Shown: positions 6,964 through 14,005 of the stretch, in pieces
How positions within the stretch are numbered: the stretch's first letter is position 1
Layout: each line of letters begins with the position of its first letter
NCBI RefSeq assembly: GCF_050943825.1
Contig: NZ_JBMNPX010000029.1
Location: 1 to 25,172, forward strand
DNA from: Pseudoflavonifractor sp050943825
Lineage (GTDB): Bacteria; Bacillota; Clostridia; Oscillospirales; Oscillospiraceae
Direction of reading: 5' to 3'
DNA length: 25,172 nt
The notes under the pieces: generated by a model
Seen by the model: the letters and a program-made list of their open reading frames with translations, nothing else
What the model was told of the DNA's origin: nothing
The model's database searches: none
Made by a program: the position numbers and the translations under genes

Positions 6964-7398
6964 ATGAAGGTAACGATACGTATAGAGCCGGGCTGCGGCG
7001 CACCCTCGGTGACCATCACGGCCCCCGCCCTCACCGACGAGATTAAAGCCCTGGCCGCCCGGCTGGAGAGCGGGGACCGGCTCATCGGCTGGCGGGACGG
7101 CTCCGCCTTCCCCATCCCGCCGGAGGCCCTGCTCCGGTGCTACGGTGAGGACAAGGGGGTCAGGGCCCAGACAGCCAACGGGGTGTTTGACCTGAAGGAG
7201 CGGCTCTACGAGCTGGAGGCCCGGCTGGACCGGCACACCTTTGTGCGCATCTCTCAGTCGGAGATTGTCAACCTGAACAAGGTCACCGCCCTGGACCTGA
7301 CCCTGACGGGCACCATCAAGATGACCCTGGCGGGGGACACGGTGTGCTACGTGTCCCGCCGGTACGTAAAAAAGATAAAGGAAGCCCTTGGACTGTGA
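6964..7398 (+). CDS. LytTR-domain DNA-binding regulator
   Basis: This 144-residue protein has a poorly conserved N-terminal third and a LytTR DNA-binding domain from about residue 45 to the end. Visible motifs are FDLKERLYELEARLD, the hallmark HTFVRISQSEIVNLNKV and the terminal VSRRYVKKIKEAL. It has no receiver domain, so it is not a classical response regulator. It matches the stand-alone LytTR regulators that are paired with a membrane inhibitor encoded next door, the LytTR regulatory systems such as HdrRM and BrsRM of Streptococcus mutans. The ATG follows AAAGGGGGAGGA. The DUF3021-type gene begins 15 bp after the stop. Confidence 0.93.
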   Translation: MKVTIRIEPGCGAPSVTITAPALTDEIKALAARLESGDRLIGWRDGSAFPIPPEALLRCYGEDKGVRAQTANGVFDLKERLYELEARLDRHTFVRISQSEIVNLNKVTALDLTLTGTIKMTLAGDTVCYVSRRYVKKIKEALGL

Positions 7399-7413
7399 AA
7401 GGAGGGAATCACT

Positions 7414-8265
7414 ATGACGGACAGACAGAAACAGTGGATGATCCGCATTCTCCTGGGCGGACTGGTGGGCATTGCCGTCCTTATCCCCCTGGGCGGCATC
7501 TTCAACGACCTGGTGAGCGGCGGCCTTCTCTCCAGCCGCACCCACTTCCGGCTGGTGAGCTATGACCTGGCGTATCTGACCGGCTCCGCCCCCCTGGCCT
7601 TTGCCATTCAGCTGGGGCTCTACTTCCTGATGGGGGCGGTGGTGGGAGTGTCCACCCTGCCCTTTGCCGACGACGGCGCCACCCTGGTGCTCCGCTCCCT
7701 GGCCCACTTCGCCGCCACTGCCGCCGCACTCACGCTGCTGGTGGTACTGTGCGGATGGAACTGGGGAGAGTTCTGGCCCGTTGTCCTCTATCTGGGGCTG
7801 CTGGCGGCGGTCTACCTGCTCATCTGGCTGGGCCGCTGGGTGGGGTGGTATGTGGAGATAGCCGCCATCCGGCAGAAGCTGGGGCTCTCCCCCGGCCCCT
7901 CTCCCCTGAAATGGCGTGAAAGCCTGCCCTATCTCCCCTTCGCCGCCCTCATGTGCCTGGTGATTCCCATGGCGGTGCGGCTCACCCTGGACTCCCCCAC
8001 GCCCATCTTCACCGCCATCTACGCCATGCTCATATTGCCGGTAGGCGGCTTCTTCTCCGGGTTGTTTCTGGGCCGGCGGCAGGGCTTCTGCCCCCTGTAC
8101 CCCGTGATGTGCGCCCTGCTGACCCTCTGCTTCGTCCTGCTGGCCAGGCTGGTCTCCAACGTGGCTGACGGGGTGATGATCCCCATCGCCCTGTGCTCCG
8201 TGCTGCTGGGCAACGCCATCGGCGCGCTGCTGCGCATGCTGAAAGGGAGGCGGCAGGCAAAATGA
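7414..8265 (+). CDS. DUF3021-type membrane protein with C-terminal extension, LytTR partner
   Basis: Residues 1-150 form the DUF3021 module, with four membrane segments starting RILLGGLVGIAVLIPLGGIFNDL and ending with WVGWYVEIAAIRQKLGL. Residues 160-283 add about four more segments after the linker SPGPSPLKWRESLPY. DUF3021 proteins next to LytTR genes are thought to hold the regulator inactive at the membrane. At 283 residues this one is about twice the usual DUF3021 length, and the second half looks like a separate membrane module. The start follows AAAGGAGGGAA. It overlaps the next gene by four bases (ATGA), so the two are translationally coupled. Confidence 0.88.
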   Translation: MTDRQKQWMIRILLGGLVGIAVLIPLGGIFNDLVSGGLLSSRTHFRLVSYDLAYLTGSAPLAFAIQLGLYFLMGAVVGVSTLPFADDGATLVLRSLAHFAATAAALTLLVVLCGWNWGEFWPVVLYLGLLAAVYLLIWLGRWVGWYVEIAAIRQKLGLSPGPSPLKWRESLPYLPFAALMCLVIPMAVRLTLDSPTPIFTAIYAMLILPVGGFFSGLFLGRRQGFCPLYPVMCALLTLCFVLLARLVSNVADGVMIPIALCSVLLGNAIGALLRMLKGRRQAK

Positions 8266-8753
8266 AACGGGAACACAGGCTCTACAACATCATCCTCCCC
8301 ATCTGGATGGTCTTTCTCTTTCCTCAGCTCTGGGCCGTCATCATCCCCGGCAATCTCATCATCGACTGTCTGGTGCTCTTCCTCACCCTGCTGGCCCTGA
8401 AGCACCAGGGTAAGGGCGGCGTGATGAGAAAGCTGTGGTGGAGGTTCTGGCTGCTGGGCTTCGCCGCCGACGCGGTGGGCGTGGCGTGGATGTTCCTGGG
8501 CTTCCTGCTCTACCTCCCCTTCGGCTCTGTCTGGGATGACACAGTAGGGCATATCATGCACAACCCCTTCGCCCACCCCGCTGCCTTCCTCTGGACCTTG
8601 GTTGGCGTGGCTCTGGCGGGCGTGTGCATCTACTTCTTTGATAAAAAAGCCATGGGCAGGTGCGACCTGCTCACCCCCAGAGAAAAGCACATCATCGCCC
8701 TGACCATGGCCGTGGTCACCGCCCCCTGGCTCTTCTTCATCCCCATGTACTGA
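8262..8753 (+). CDS. Four-segment membrane protein of unknown function in the LytTR operon
   Basis: This 163-residue protein starts at the ATG that overlaps the previous stop, with GGGAGG in the end of the upstream gene as its ribosome binding site. Hydrophobic segments lie at about residues 8-45 (two), 61-85, 108-128 and 143-162. A conserved-looking N-terminus, KREHRLYNIILPIWMVFLFP, precedes the first segment. I do not recognise the family. Overlap with the DUF3021-type gene argues that it is made in fixed ratio with that protein and belongs to the same signalling or envelope unit. Confidence 0.82.
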   Translation: MKREHRLYNIILPIWMVFLFPQLWAVIIPGNLIIDCLVLFLTLLALKHQGKGGVMRKLWWRFWLLGFAADAVGVAWMFLGFLLYLPFGSVWDDTVGHIMHNPFAHPAAFLWTLVGVALAGVCIYFFDKKAMGRCDLLTPREKHIIALTMAVVTAPWLFFIPMY

Positions 8754-8778
8754 ACAGCTTTAGAAATGAGGTGTTGTT

Positions 8779-9168
8779 ATGGTACGCATCAACGGAAAAG
8801 GAAACGCTGTCCTGCTCGCCCTCACCCTGATTACCTTCGCCGCCTACGCTGTGGTGCTGGTTACGGCCTTCTGGGACCTCCCGCTGGACATCCCCACATG
8901 GCACCAGCTTCTGCTACTGTACGCCCACTTCATCCCTATGTTCTTCCTGGAGCTGCTCCTGTGCCGGACGGCCAAGCTAAAGTGGCGTATTCTCCTGCCC
9001 GCCGTCCTGCTGGTCCTCCCCGGACTGTGGTTTGTGGCCTCCGCCGAGTGGTACGCCATGGCGTGGTTCCTGGCGGGCTGGTGGTGCGTGGCCCCGGCGC
9101 TGGGATGCCTGGCCGCCTGGGCGGTCTGGGCCATTTCACGGCGTATAACCCGCCCCAATCCAATCTGA
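8779..9168 (+). CDS. Small Trp-rich four-segment membrane protein, last gene of the LytTR operon
   Basis: This 129-residue protein has hydrophobic segments at roughly 10-30, 42-62, 70-88 and 95-120. It is rich in tryptophan near the end (WYAMAWFLAGWWC). The ATG follows a weak GAGGTG site, with a 25-bp gap after the preceding gene. A terminator begins 6 bp after the stop, making this the end of the four-gene operon. The family is not recognised. General resemblance in size and topology to the preceding protein suggests a common envelope role, but no sequence motif proves it. Confidence 0.78.
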   Translation: MVRINGKGNAVLLALTLITFAAYAVVLVTAFWDLPLDIPTWHQLLLLYAHFIPMFFLELLLCRTAKLKWRILLPAVLLVLPGLWFVASAEWYAMAWFLAGWWCVAPALGCLAAWAVWAISRRITRPNPI

Positions 9169-9174
9169 GTGCAG

Positions 9175-9210
9175 GCCGTCCCGGACTTTCCCGTCTGGGG
9201 CGGCTTTTTT
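9175..9210 (+). terminator. Terminator of the LytTR operon
   Basis: GCCGTCCC (9175-9182) pairs with GGGGCGGC (9197-9204), with one G-U pair. Six T residues follow. Confidence 0.85.
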
Positions 9211-9233
9211 CTCCGCCAATCTGCCCGGAGTGG

Positions 9234-9262
9234 TTGCAAATTCGGTGGAAAAAGGCTATACT
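9234..9262 (+). promoter_or_regulatory. Promoter of asnS
   Basis: TTGCAA (9234-9239) is followed by a 17-nt spacer and TATACT (9257-9262). Transcription should begin near 9269. That lies downstream of the in-frame ATG at 9264 and therefore favours the TTG start at 9298. There is no room for a T-box leader. Confidence 0.8.
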
Positions 9263-9297
9263 TAATGGCAACTGCAAAGAATCGAGGAGGATTCGCT

Positions 9298-10692
9298 TTG
9301 GAACGCACGACCATTTCTCAGATTTTCGCCGACCAGGAGCAGTTCGGCGGGCAGACGGTCACCGTCTGCGGCTGGGCCCGCACCATCCGGGACATGAAGA
9401 CCTTCGGCTTCATCGAGCTCAACGACGGCTCCTGCTTCCGTAACCTTCAGATCGTCATGGACGCCAACGTGCTGGGCAATTACAAAGAGATTGCCGGCCA
9501 GAACGTGGGCGCCGCCCTTATCGTCACCGGCACCGTGGTTCTCACCCCCGAGGCCAAGCAGCCCCTTGAGGTGAAGGCCGACACCATCGCTGTGGAGGGC
9601 CCCTCCACCCCCGACTACCCCCTGCAGAAGAAGCGCCACAGCGTGGAGTACCTGCGCACCATCGCCCACCTGCGGCCCCGCACCAACCTGTTCTCCGCCG
9701 CCTTCCGGGTTCGGAGCGTGGCGGCTCACGCCATCCACACCTTCTTCCAGGACCGGGGCTTTGTGTACGTCCACACCCCCATCATCACCGCCAGCGACTG
9801 TGAGGGCGCGGGCGAGATGTTCCGGGTCACCACCCTGGACATGGAGAATCTGCCCAAGAAGGACGACGGCACCGTGGATTACAGCCAGGACTTCTTCGGC
9901 AAGAGCGCCAACCTGACCGTGTCCGGCCAGCTCAACGCCGAGAACTTCGCCATGGCCTTCGGCAATGTGTACACCTTCGGCCCCACCTTCCGGGCTGAGA
10001 AGTCCAACACCACCCGCCACGCCGCCGAGTTCTGGATGATCGAGCCCGAGATGGCCTTCTGCGATCTGGCCGGCGACATGGACGTGGCCGAGGCCATGAT
10101 CAAGCACATCATCAATACCGTGATGGAAAAGTGCCCCGACGAGATGAACTTCTTCAACTCCTTCGTGGACAAGGGCCTGAAGGAGCGGCTGGAGCACGTG
10201 GCCTCCTCCGACTTCGGCCGGGTGACCTACACCGAGGCGGTGGAGCTGCTCAAGCAGAACAACGACAAGTTCGACTACAAGGTGGAGTGGGGCTGCGACC
10301 TGCAGACCGAGCACGAGCGCTACCTCACCGAGCAGATCTTCAAGAAGCCCGTCTTTGTCACCGACTATCCCCGTGAGATCAAGGCCTTCTACATGCGCCT
10401 CAATGACGACGGCAAGACCGTGGCCGCTGCCGACTGCCTGGTGCCCGGCATCGGCGAGATCATCGGCGGCTCCCAGCGTGAGGAGCGGCTGGACGTGCTG
10501 GAGGCCCGCATCAAGGAGCTGGGCATGAACCCCGAGGACTACTGGTGGTATCTGGACCTGCGGCGCTACGGCGGCTGCAAGCACGCCGGCTTCGGCCTGG
10601 GCTTCGAGCGGATGGTCATGTACCTCACCGGTATCGGCAACATCCGTGACGTCCTGCCTCACCCCCGCACTGTGGGCAACGCGGATTTCTAA
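9298..10692 (+). CDS. asnS: Asparaginyl-tRNA synthetase
   Basis: AsnRS charges tRNA-Asn with asparagine in the cytoplasm. From the TTG at 9298 the protein is 464 residues, the usual family length, and the TTG has GAGGAGG 8 nt upstream. An OB-fold anticodon-binding domain (TVTVCGWARTIRDMKTFGFIEL) leads into a class II catalytic domain. That domain has motif 2 near TFRAEKSNTTRHAAEFWMIE and motif 3 near GFGLGFERMVMYLTGIGNIRD. A longer reading from upstream is excluded by the promoter. The final codons encode LPHPRTVGNADF. The same 12 residues plus stop are encoded again 235 bp downstream with different codons (see findings). The gene is monocistronic. Confidence 0.97.
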   Translation: MERTTISQIFADQEQFGGQTVTVCGWARTIRDMKTFGFIELNDGSCFRNLQIVMDANVLGNYKEIAGQNVGAALIVTGTVVLTPEAKQPLEVKADTIAVEGPSTPDYPLQKKRHSVEYLRTIAHLRPRTNLFSAAFRVRSVAAHAIHTFFQDRGFVYVHTPIITASDCEGAGEMFRVTTLDMENLPKKDDGTVDYSQDFFGKSANLTVSGQLNAENFAMAFGNVYTFGPTFRAEKSNTTRHAAEFWMIEPEMAFCDLAGDMDVAEAMIKHIINTVMEKCPDEMNFFNSFVDKGLKERLEHVASSDFGRVTYTEAVELLKQNNDKFDYKVEWGCDLQTEHERYLTEQIFKKPVFVTDYPREIKAFYMRLNDDGKTVAAADCLVPGIGEIIGGSQREERLDVLEARIKELGMNPEDYWWYLDLRRYGGCKHAGFGLGFERMVMYLTGIGNIRDVLPHPRTVGNADF

Positions 10693-10697
10693 TCAAA
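10654..10697 (+). repeat. asnS 3'-end repeat, copy 1 (within the gene)
   Basis: This 44-bp stretch covers the last 12 codons, the stop and five following bases of asnS. It matches 10889-10932 at 37 of 44 positions. Confidence 0.9.
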
Positions 10698-10888
10698 CAA
10701 ACATGGCCCCGGTGTTCTCCCCCCCTGCGGGGGGCGGGATGTCGGGGCCCCATCTTTGATGGGGCGGCGCTCTGCGCCGTACAAGCGTTTTGGGCCATCG
10801 GCCCAAAACCTTGATGCCGGGCGGATTCACTCCGCCCGAGCAGATACAGTGAAACGGGGTCCCCGCACGGCCCCCGGCCGGGTGGGGC
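10698..10888. other. Hairpin-cluster element inserted after asnS
   Basis: About 190 bp of non-coding, very GC-rich DNA holds five successive hairpins. They are CCCCCC/GGGGGG (10720-10734), CCCCATC/GATGGGG (10748-10764), CGGCGC/GCGCCG (10765-10779), GTTTTGGGCC/GGCCCAAAAC (10787-10809) and CGGGCGGA/TCCGCCCG (10818-10838). Loops are 3-5 nt. No gene is supported. The element is bounded by the two copies of the asnS 3' end. It could be a non-autonomous mobile element or the residue of a larger integrated element. Confidence 0.65.
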
Positions 10889-10932
10889 CTGCCCCATCCC
10901 AGAACCGTTGGCAACGCAGATTTCTAATCAAA
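10889..10932 (+). repeat. asnS 3'-end repeat, copy 2 (displaced)
   Basis: Read in phase it encodes LPHPRTVGNADF and a TAA stop, identical in protein to the asnS C-terminus. All seven base differences from copy 1 are synonymous. No homology to asnS is visible upstream of the first Leu codon. Confidence 0.9.
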
Positions 10933-10937
10933 GTCAT

Positions 10938-10978
10938 AAAAAAGCGGCGCTCTCCCCATGGGAGAGCGCCGCTTTTTT
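10938..10978. terminator. Bidirectional terminator between asnS and the ABC importer
   Basis: A 13-bp perfect stem (GCGGCGCTCTCCC with its complement, loop CAT) is flanked by six A and six T residues. It serves both convergent transcripts. Confidence 0.93.
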
Positions 10979-10985
10979 AATCTTC

Positions 10986-11765
10986 TCAGTGATAACGGGC
11001 CAAAAACTGCTTGGTCCGCTCCTCCTGCGGATTCTCGATGACCTGACGGGCAGGCCCCTGCTCCACGATGAGGCCCCGATCCATAAACATCACCTGATCC
11101 GCCACATCCCGGGCAAATGCCATCTCGTGGGTGACGATGATCATGGTGGTGTGCTGGTCGGCCAGACCACGGATGACCTTGAGCACCTCGCCGGTCAGCT
11201 CCGGGTCCAGAGCGGAGGTGGGCTCGTCAAAGCAGAGGATGTCCGGCTTGAGAGCCAGGGCACGGGCGATGGCCACACGCTGCTGCTGGCCGCCCGAGAG
11301 CTGGCTGGGATAGTGTCCGGCCCGGTTGGCCAGGCCCATCCGCTCCAGCAGCTCCCGGCCCTCCTCCTCAATCTGGGCGAAAATCTGCTTCTTGTTCTGC
11401 TTGAAGTCGGGCCGTTCCTTGGCCAGCAGCTGGCTGGCCAGGGTCACGTTCTGGAGGGCCGTATACTGGGGGAACAGGTTGAAGGACTGAAACACCAGCC
11501 CGAAGTGGAGCCGCTTGCGGCGGATGTCCTGCTCCTTACGGCTGTTCTGCCCTTCCGCGTCAAAGAGGGTCTCGCCGCCCACCACGATGCGCCCCTTGTC
11601 CGGGGTCTCCAGAAAGTTCAGGCACCGCAGCAGAGTGGTCTTGCCGCTGCCCGAGGAACCGATGATGGCCAGGGCCTGGCCCTTCTCCAGCTCAAAGCTG
11701 ATGTCCTCCAGCACCCGGGTGGGGCCAAAGTGTTTTTCAATATTATGTACTTCCAGAATTGCCAT
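10986..11765 (-). CDS. Polar amino-acid ABC importer, ATP-binding subunit
   Basis: This 259-residue ATPase powers the importer encoded with it. Walker A GSSGSGKTT lies at about residues 36-44, the Q loop in GLVFQSFNLFPQ, the signature LSGGQQQR at about 158, Walker B plus D loop in LCFDEPTSALDPE and the switch histidine in IVTHEM. These are the standard features of GlnQ/ArtM-type subunits. The segment between the Q loop and signature includes the basic stretch KERPDFKQNKKQ, somewhat longer than usual. The ATG follows GAGGAGGGGA, which overlaps the end of the permease gene region, so the two are tightly coupled. It is the last gene of the operon. Confidence 0.95.
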   Translation of the reverse strand: MAILEVHNIEKHFGPTRVLEDISFELEKGQALAIIGSSGSGKTTLLRCLNFLETPDKGRIVVGGETLFDAEGQNSRKEQDIRRKRLHFGLVFQSFNLFPQYTALQNVTLASQLLAKERPDFKQNKKQIFAQIEEEGRELLERMGLANRAGHYPSQLSGGQQQRVAIARALALKPDILCFDEPTSALDPELTGEVLKVIRGLADQHTTMIIVTHEMAFARDVADQVMFMDRGLIVEQGPARQVIENPQEERTKQFLARYH

Positions 11766-11780
11766 TTTGGTCCCCTCCTC

Positions 11781-12548
11781 TCACTGGAAATAGGCCAGCT
11801 TCTTCTCCAGCCGGCCCAGCAGCAGCGTCACCACGCCGCTGAACACAAGGTAATACACAGCCACAAAGAACAGCGGCCACAGCAGGCCGGAGATGCCCTG
11901 ATTGCCCTTCATGAAGGACTCCGCCACCCAGATGACCTCTTTCAGGGAGATGGCACGGGCCAGGGAGGTGTCCTTCACCAGGGTGATGATCTCGTTGGAC
12001 ATGGGGGGCACGATGCGCTTGATCATCTGGAGCAGGGTGACCCGGAAGAAAATCTGGGTTCTGGTCATGCCCAGCACCTGGCCCGCCTCCTGCTGGCCCA
12101 CCGGCACGCTCTGGATGCCGCCACGGTAGATTTCGGAGAAATAGCAGGCGTAGTTGATGATAAAGGCCACGGCCACCGCGGCGAAGCGGGAGCTCTCACC
12201 TCCGCCCCAGGTGAACAGGTCCAGCATGCCGGGGACATAGAAGAGGGCGATGATCTGGAGAATCAGCGGGGTTCCCCGGATGGCCCACACCACCAGACGG
12301 CAGATAAGGCTGATGGGCCGGAAGGCAGAGAGCAGCTTTGCCACACGGCCGGGCTTCTTGCCCTTCCGGGCCAGTGCCCAGTGGACGGGCCGCCGCAGAG
12401 GCGCCCAGCGGCTCATGGAGCCGAAGGAGATGATAAGTCCCAGGGGCACAGCGCCGATGATGGTGACAAAGAAGAGCTGAAGGGTCACCAGGAAGCCCTC
12501 GTTCAGGGCTTTTACCACAACGGGGAATTCAGGGGTGGTCCAGAACAT
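11781..12548 (-). CDS. Polar amino-acid ABC importer, permease subunit
   Basis: This 255-residue permease has about five membrane segments and the HisM/GlnP-type coupling motif region. That region reads EIYRGGIQSVPVGQQEAGQVLGM, then RVTLLQMIKRIVPPMSNEI. The loop between the first and second segments (about residues 46-80) is unusually long and basic (RRPVHWALARKGKKPGRVAK). The homodimer or its partner forms the channel for the amino acid delivered by the binding protein at 12657-13523. The ATG follows AGAGGACG. The stop lies just inside the ribosome binding region of the ATPase gene. Confidence 0.94.
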   Translation of the reverse strand: MFWTTPEFPVVVKALNEGFLVTLQLFFVTIIGAVPLGLIISFGSMSRWAPLRRPVHWALARKGKKPGRVAKLLSAFRPISLICRLVVWAIRGTPLILQIIALFYVPGMLDLFTWGGGESSRFAAVAVAFIINYACYFSEIYRGGIQSVPVGQQEAGQVLGMTRTQIFFRVTLLQMIKRIVPPMSNEIITLVKDTSLARAISLKEVIWVAESFMKGNQGISGLLWPLFFVAVYYLVFSGVVTLLLGRLEKKLAYFQ

Positions 12549-12595
12549 GGTATCGTCCTCTCTGTATGGAGATGGGTTGTACTGGGGAAAAGCCG

Positions 12596-12634
12596 GGCAA
12601 AGGCAGAGAGCGGAGCGCGCCCTCTGCCTTTGCC
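12596..12634 (-). promoter_or_regulatory. Intercistronic hairpin between binding-protein and permease genes
   Basis: A 13-bp perfect stem (GGCAAAGGCAGAG with its complement) encloses a GC-rich 13-nt loop, and only a short TTTT follows on the minus strand. It looks like a partial terminator or an RNA-stabilising hairpin that lets the binding protein be made in excess, as is common in such operons. Confidence 0.7.
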
Positions 12635-12656
12635 ATTATAAATAAGGTTCACTCAT

Positions 12657-13523
12657 TCAGTCAAGGATAACAGCATCCTCAAGGCCGTAGGTGGTGGCGG
12701 TCTCCAGGGCGGTACCGTCGGCCTCGGCGGCGGCCCAGAACTCATTGAACGCGTCCACCAGGTCGGAGCCCTTGCGGAAGCCCACGCCGTACTCCTCGGC
12801 GGCCAGACCCTGGGCCTCGTTCAGGTTCACGCTGTAGGCCAGGTCGGCGTAGCTGGTGCCCTCGCCGATCATGGCAGCGGCCATGAGCACGTCGATGACG
12901 GCGGCGTCAGAGGTGCCGGCAGACACCTCCATCAGGGTGTTGGCCTGGGACTGGACGGGCACGGTGGAGGCACCCAGGGCCTCAGCCGCATCCTCACCGG
13001 CGGAGCCGGACTCCACGGCCACGCTCAGGCCCTCCAGAGAGGTCAGGTTCTCAAAGTCAGCGGCCTTGTCGGCGGGATAGACCAGCACCTGATAGTTGGT
13101 GCAGTAGGGGTTGGAGGTGGCCATGGAGGAGGTGACCTCGTCAGTGAGGGTCATGCCGTTCCAGACCACGTCGATGGCCTTGGACTCCAGCTCCTCCACC
13201 TTATAATCCCAGGTGATCTCGCTGAACTCCACCTCTACGCCCAGGCTCTCGGCAAAGGCCTTGGCCATGTCGGCATCAAAGCCAATCCACTCGTCGCTGC
13301 CCTCGGCCTTGTAGTCCATGGGCTCAAAGTAGGTGATGCCCACCACCAGAGTGCCCTTGTTCTTTACATACTGTGTATCGCTCTCCACCGCAGCCTGAGA
13401 GCCGGAGGGAGCAGGGGAACCGGACGGTGTACCGGTATCGCCGCCGGTGGAATTGGAGCAGGCGGTCAGAGTGGTTGCGGTCGCCAGCGCCAGAGCAAGG
13501 GCCAGCCATTTTTTCAGCTTCAT
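12657..13523 (-). CDS. Amino-acid ABC importer, extracellular solute-binding lipoprotein
   Basis: This 288-residue lipoprotein has a signal peptide ending in LTAC (Cys22), a short Gly/Ser/Pro linker and a family 3 periplasmic-type binding domain. Visible landmarks are LVVGITYFEPMDYK, the ligand-contact region WIGFDADMAKAFAESLGVEVEF, and KAIDVVWNGMTLTDE. It is the first gene of the operon and sets the substrate, which cannot be read reliably from sequence; a polar amino acid such as glutamine, arginine, lysine or cystine is likely. The ATG follows AGAAGGAGG. Upstream on the minus strand there is a TATACT -10 near 13573, without a good -35. The lysine-riboswitch gene is divergent from it. Confidence 0.93.
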   Translation of the reverse strand: MKLKKWLALALALATATTLTACSNSTGGDTGTPSGSPAPSGSQAAVESDTQYVKNKGTLVVGITYFEPMDYKAEGSDEWIGFDADMAKAFAESLGVEVEFSEITWDYKVEELESKAIDVVWNGMTLTDEVTSSMATSNPYCTNYQVLVYPADKAADFENLTSLEGLSVAVESGSAGEDAAEALGASTVPVQSQANTLMEVSAGTSDAAVIDVLMAAAMIGEGTSYADLAYSVNLNEAQGLAAEEYGVGFRKGSDLVDAFNEFWAAAEADGTALETATTYGLEDAVILD

Positions 13524-13664
13524 GATATATCCTCCTTCTGTCAGGCGCCGGTGTTTCGCCTTCTTGCTTTAGTATACTACCATGATAAATCGATGATGTA
13601 AAGACGTATTTTAAAAATCGGCATATCGCACAAAGCCTTCCGGCGGAAAAAGGCGGATTCAGCC

Positions 13665-13693
13665 TTGACATTCTCTGGAACCCATGATAGGAT
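13665..13693 (+). promoter_or_regulatory. Promoter upstream of the lysine riboswitch
   Basis: A perfect TTGACA (13665-13670) is followed by a 17-nt spacer and TAGGAT (13688-13693). The transcript starts about 15 nt before the aptamer. Confidence 0.75.
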
Positions 13694-13714
13694 ACTTACG
13701 CTTCTTTAATAAAG

Positions 13715-13876
13715 AGGATAGAGGCGCGGTACGCATGCGTACCCCGGGACAAGGCCAGGCAGCCGTCCCGTGGGGAGAGGGCGCACCGCCGAAGGTTGCT
13801 TCGCCTGCCTGGGCGCGGCTTCCTGGGCCGTACGGGAATACCGTGCGGACTGTCACAGCATGTGGAGCGCTATCCT
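13715..13876 (+). ncRNA. Lysine riboswitch (L-box) aptamer
   Basis: P1 is formed by AGGATAG (13715-13721) and CTATCCT (13870-13876). Conserved L-box blocks appear in order: GATAGAGGCGCG, a P2 stem built on the palindrome GGTACGCATGCGTACC (13729-13744), GGGGAGAGGGCGCACC, GCCGAAGG, ACTGTCAC and GTGGAGCGCTATC. The 162-nt span fits the family. A terminator follows at 13916, so lysine binding should stop transcription of the downstream transporter. Confidence 0.93.
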
Positions 13877-13878
13877 GA

Positions 13879-13951
13879 GGTCCCCCGCTTTCACCGTTGG
13901 GGGACCCCTGGTTTTGCCATGGGCGCTTCTGTAAGCGTTCATGGCTTTTTT
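13879..13951 (+). terminator. Riboswitch expression platform with intrinsic terminator
   Basis: A first hairpin, GGTCCCCC with its complement, spans about 13879-13906. It is followed by GCCATGGGCGCTT (13916-13928) pairing over 13 bp, with two G-U pairs, to 13933-13945, and then six T residues. This is the lysine-dependent off switch. Confidence 0.88.
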
Positions 13952-14005
13952 GTTTGGCGCCACATGGGGCGTGTGTGCCCCGGAAACTATTTGGGAGGGA
14001 AAAAC

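Noticed and set aside
9262..10662. Open frame of 466 codons antisense to asnS
   Set aside because: Shadow of high third-position GC, with no ribosome site and a VHG-rich composition.
10908..12641. Open frame of 577 codons antisense to the ABC importer genes
   Set aside because: It reads through the asnS tail copy and the bidirectional terminator hairpin. Its composition is artefactual and the importer genes are certain.
13684..13878. Small open frame upstream of the NhaC-family gene
   Set aside because: It lies inside the lysine riboswitch aptamer, whose structure explains the sequence.
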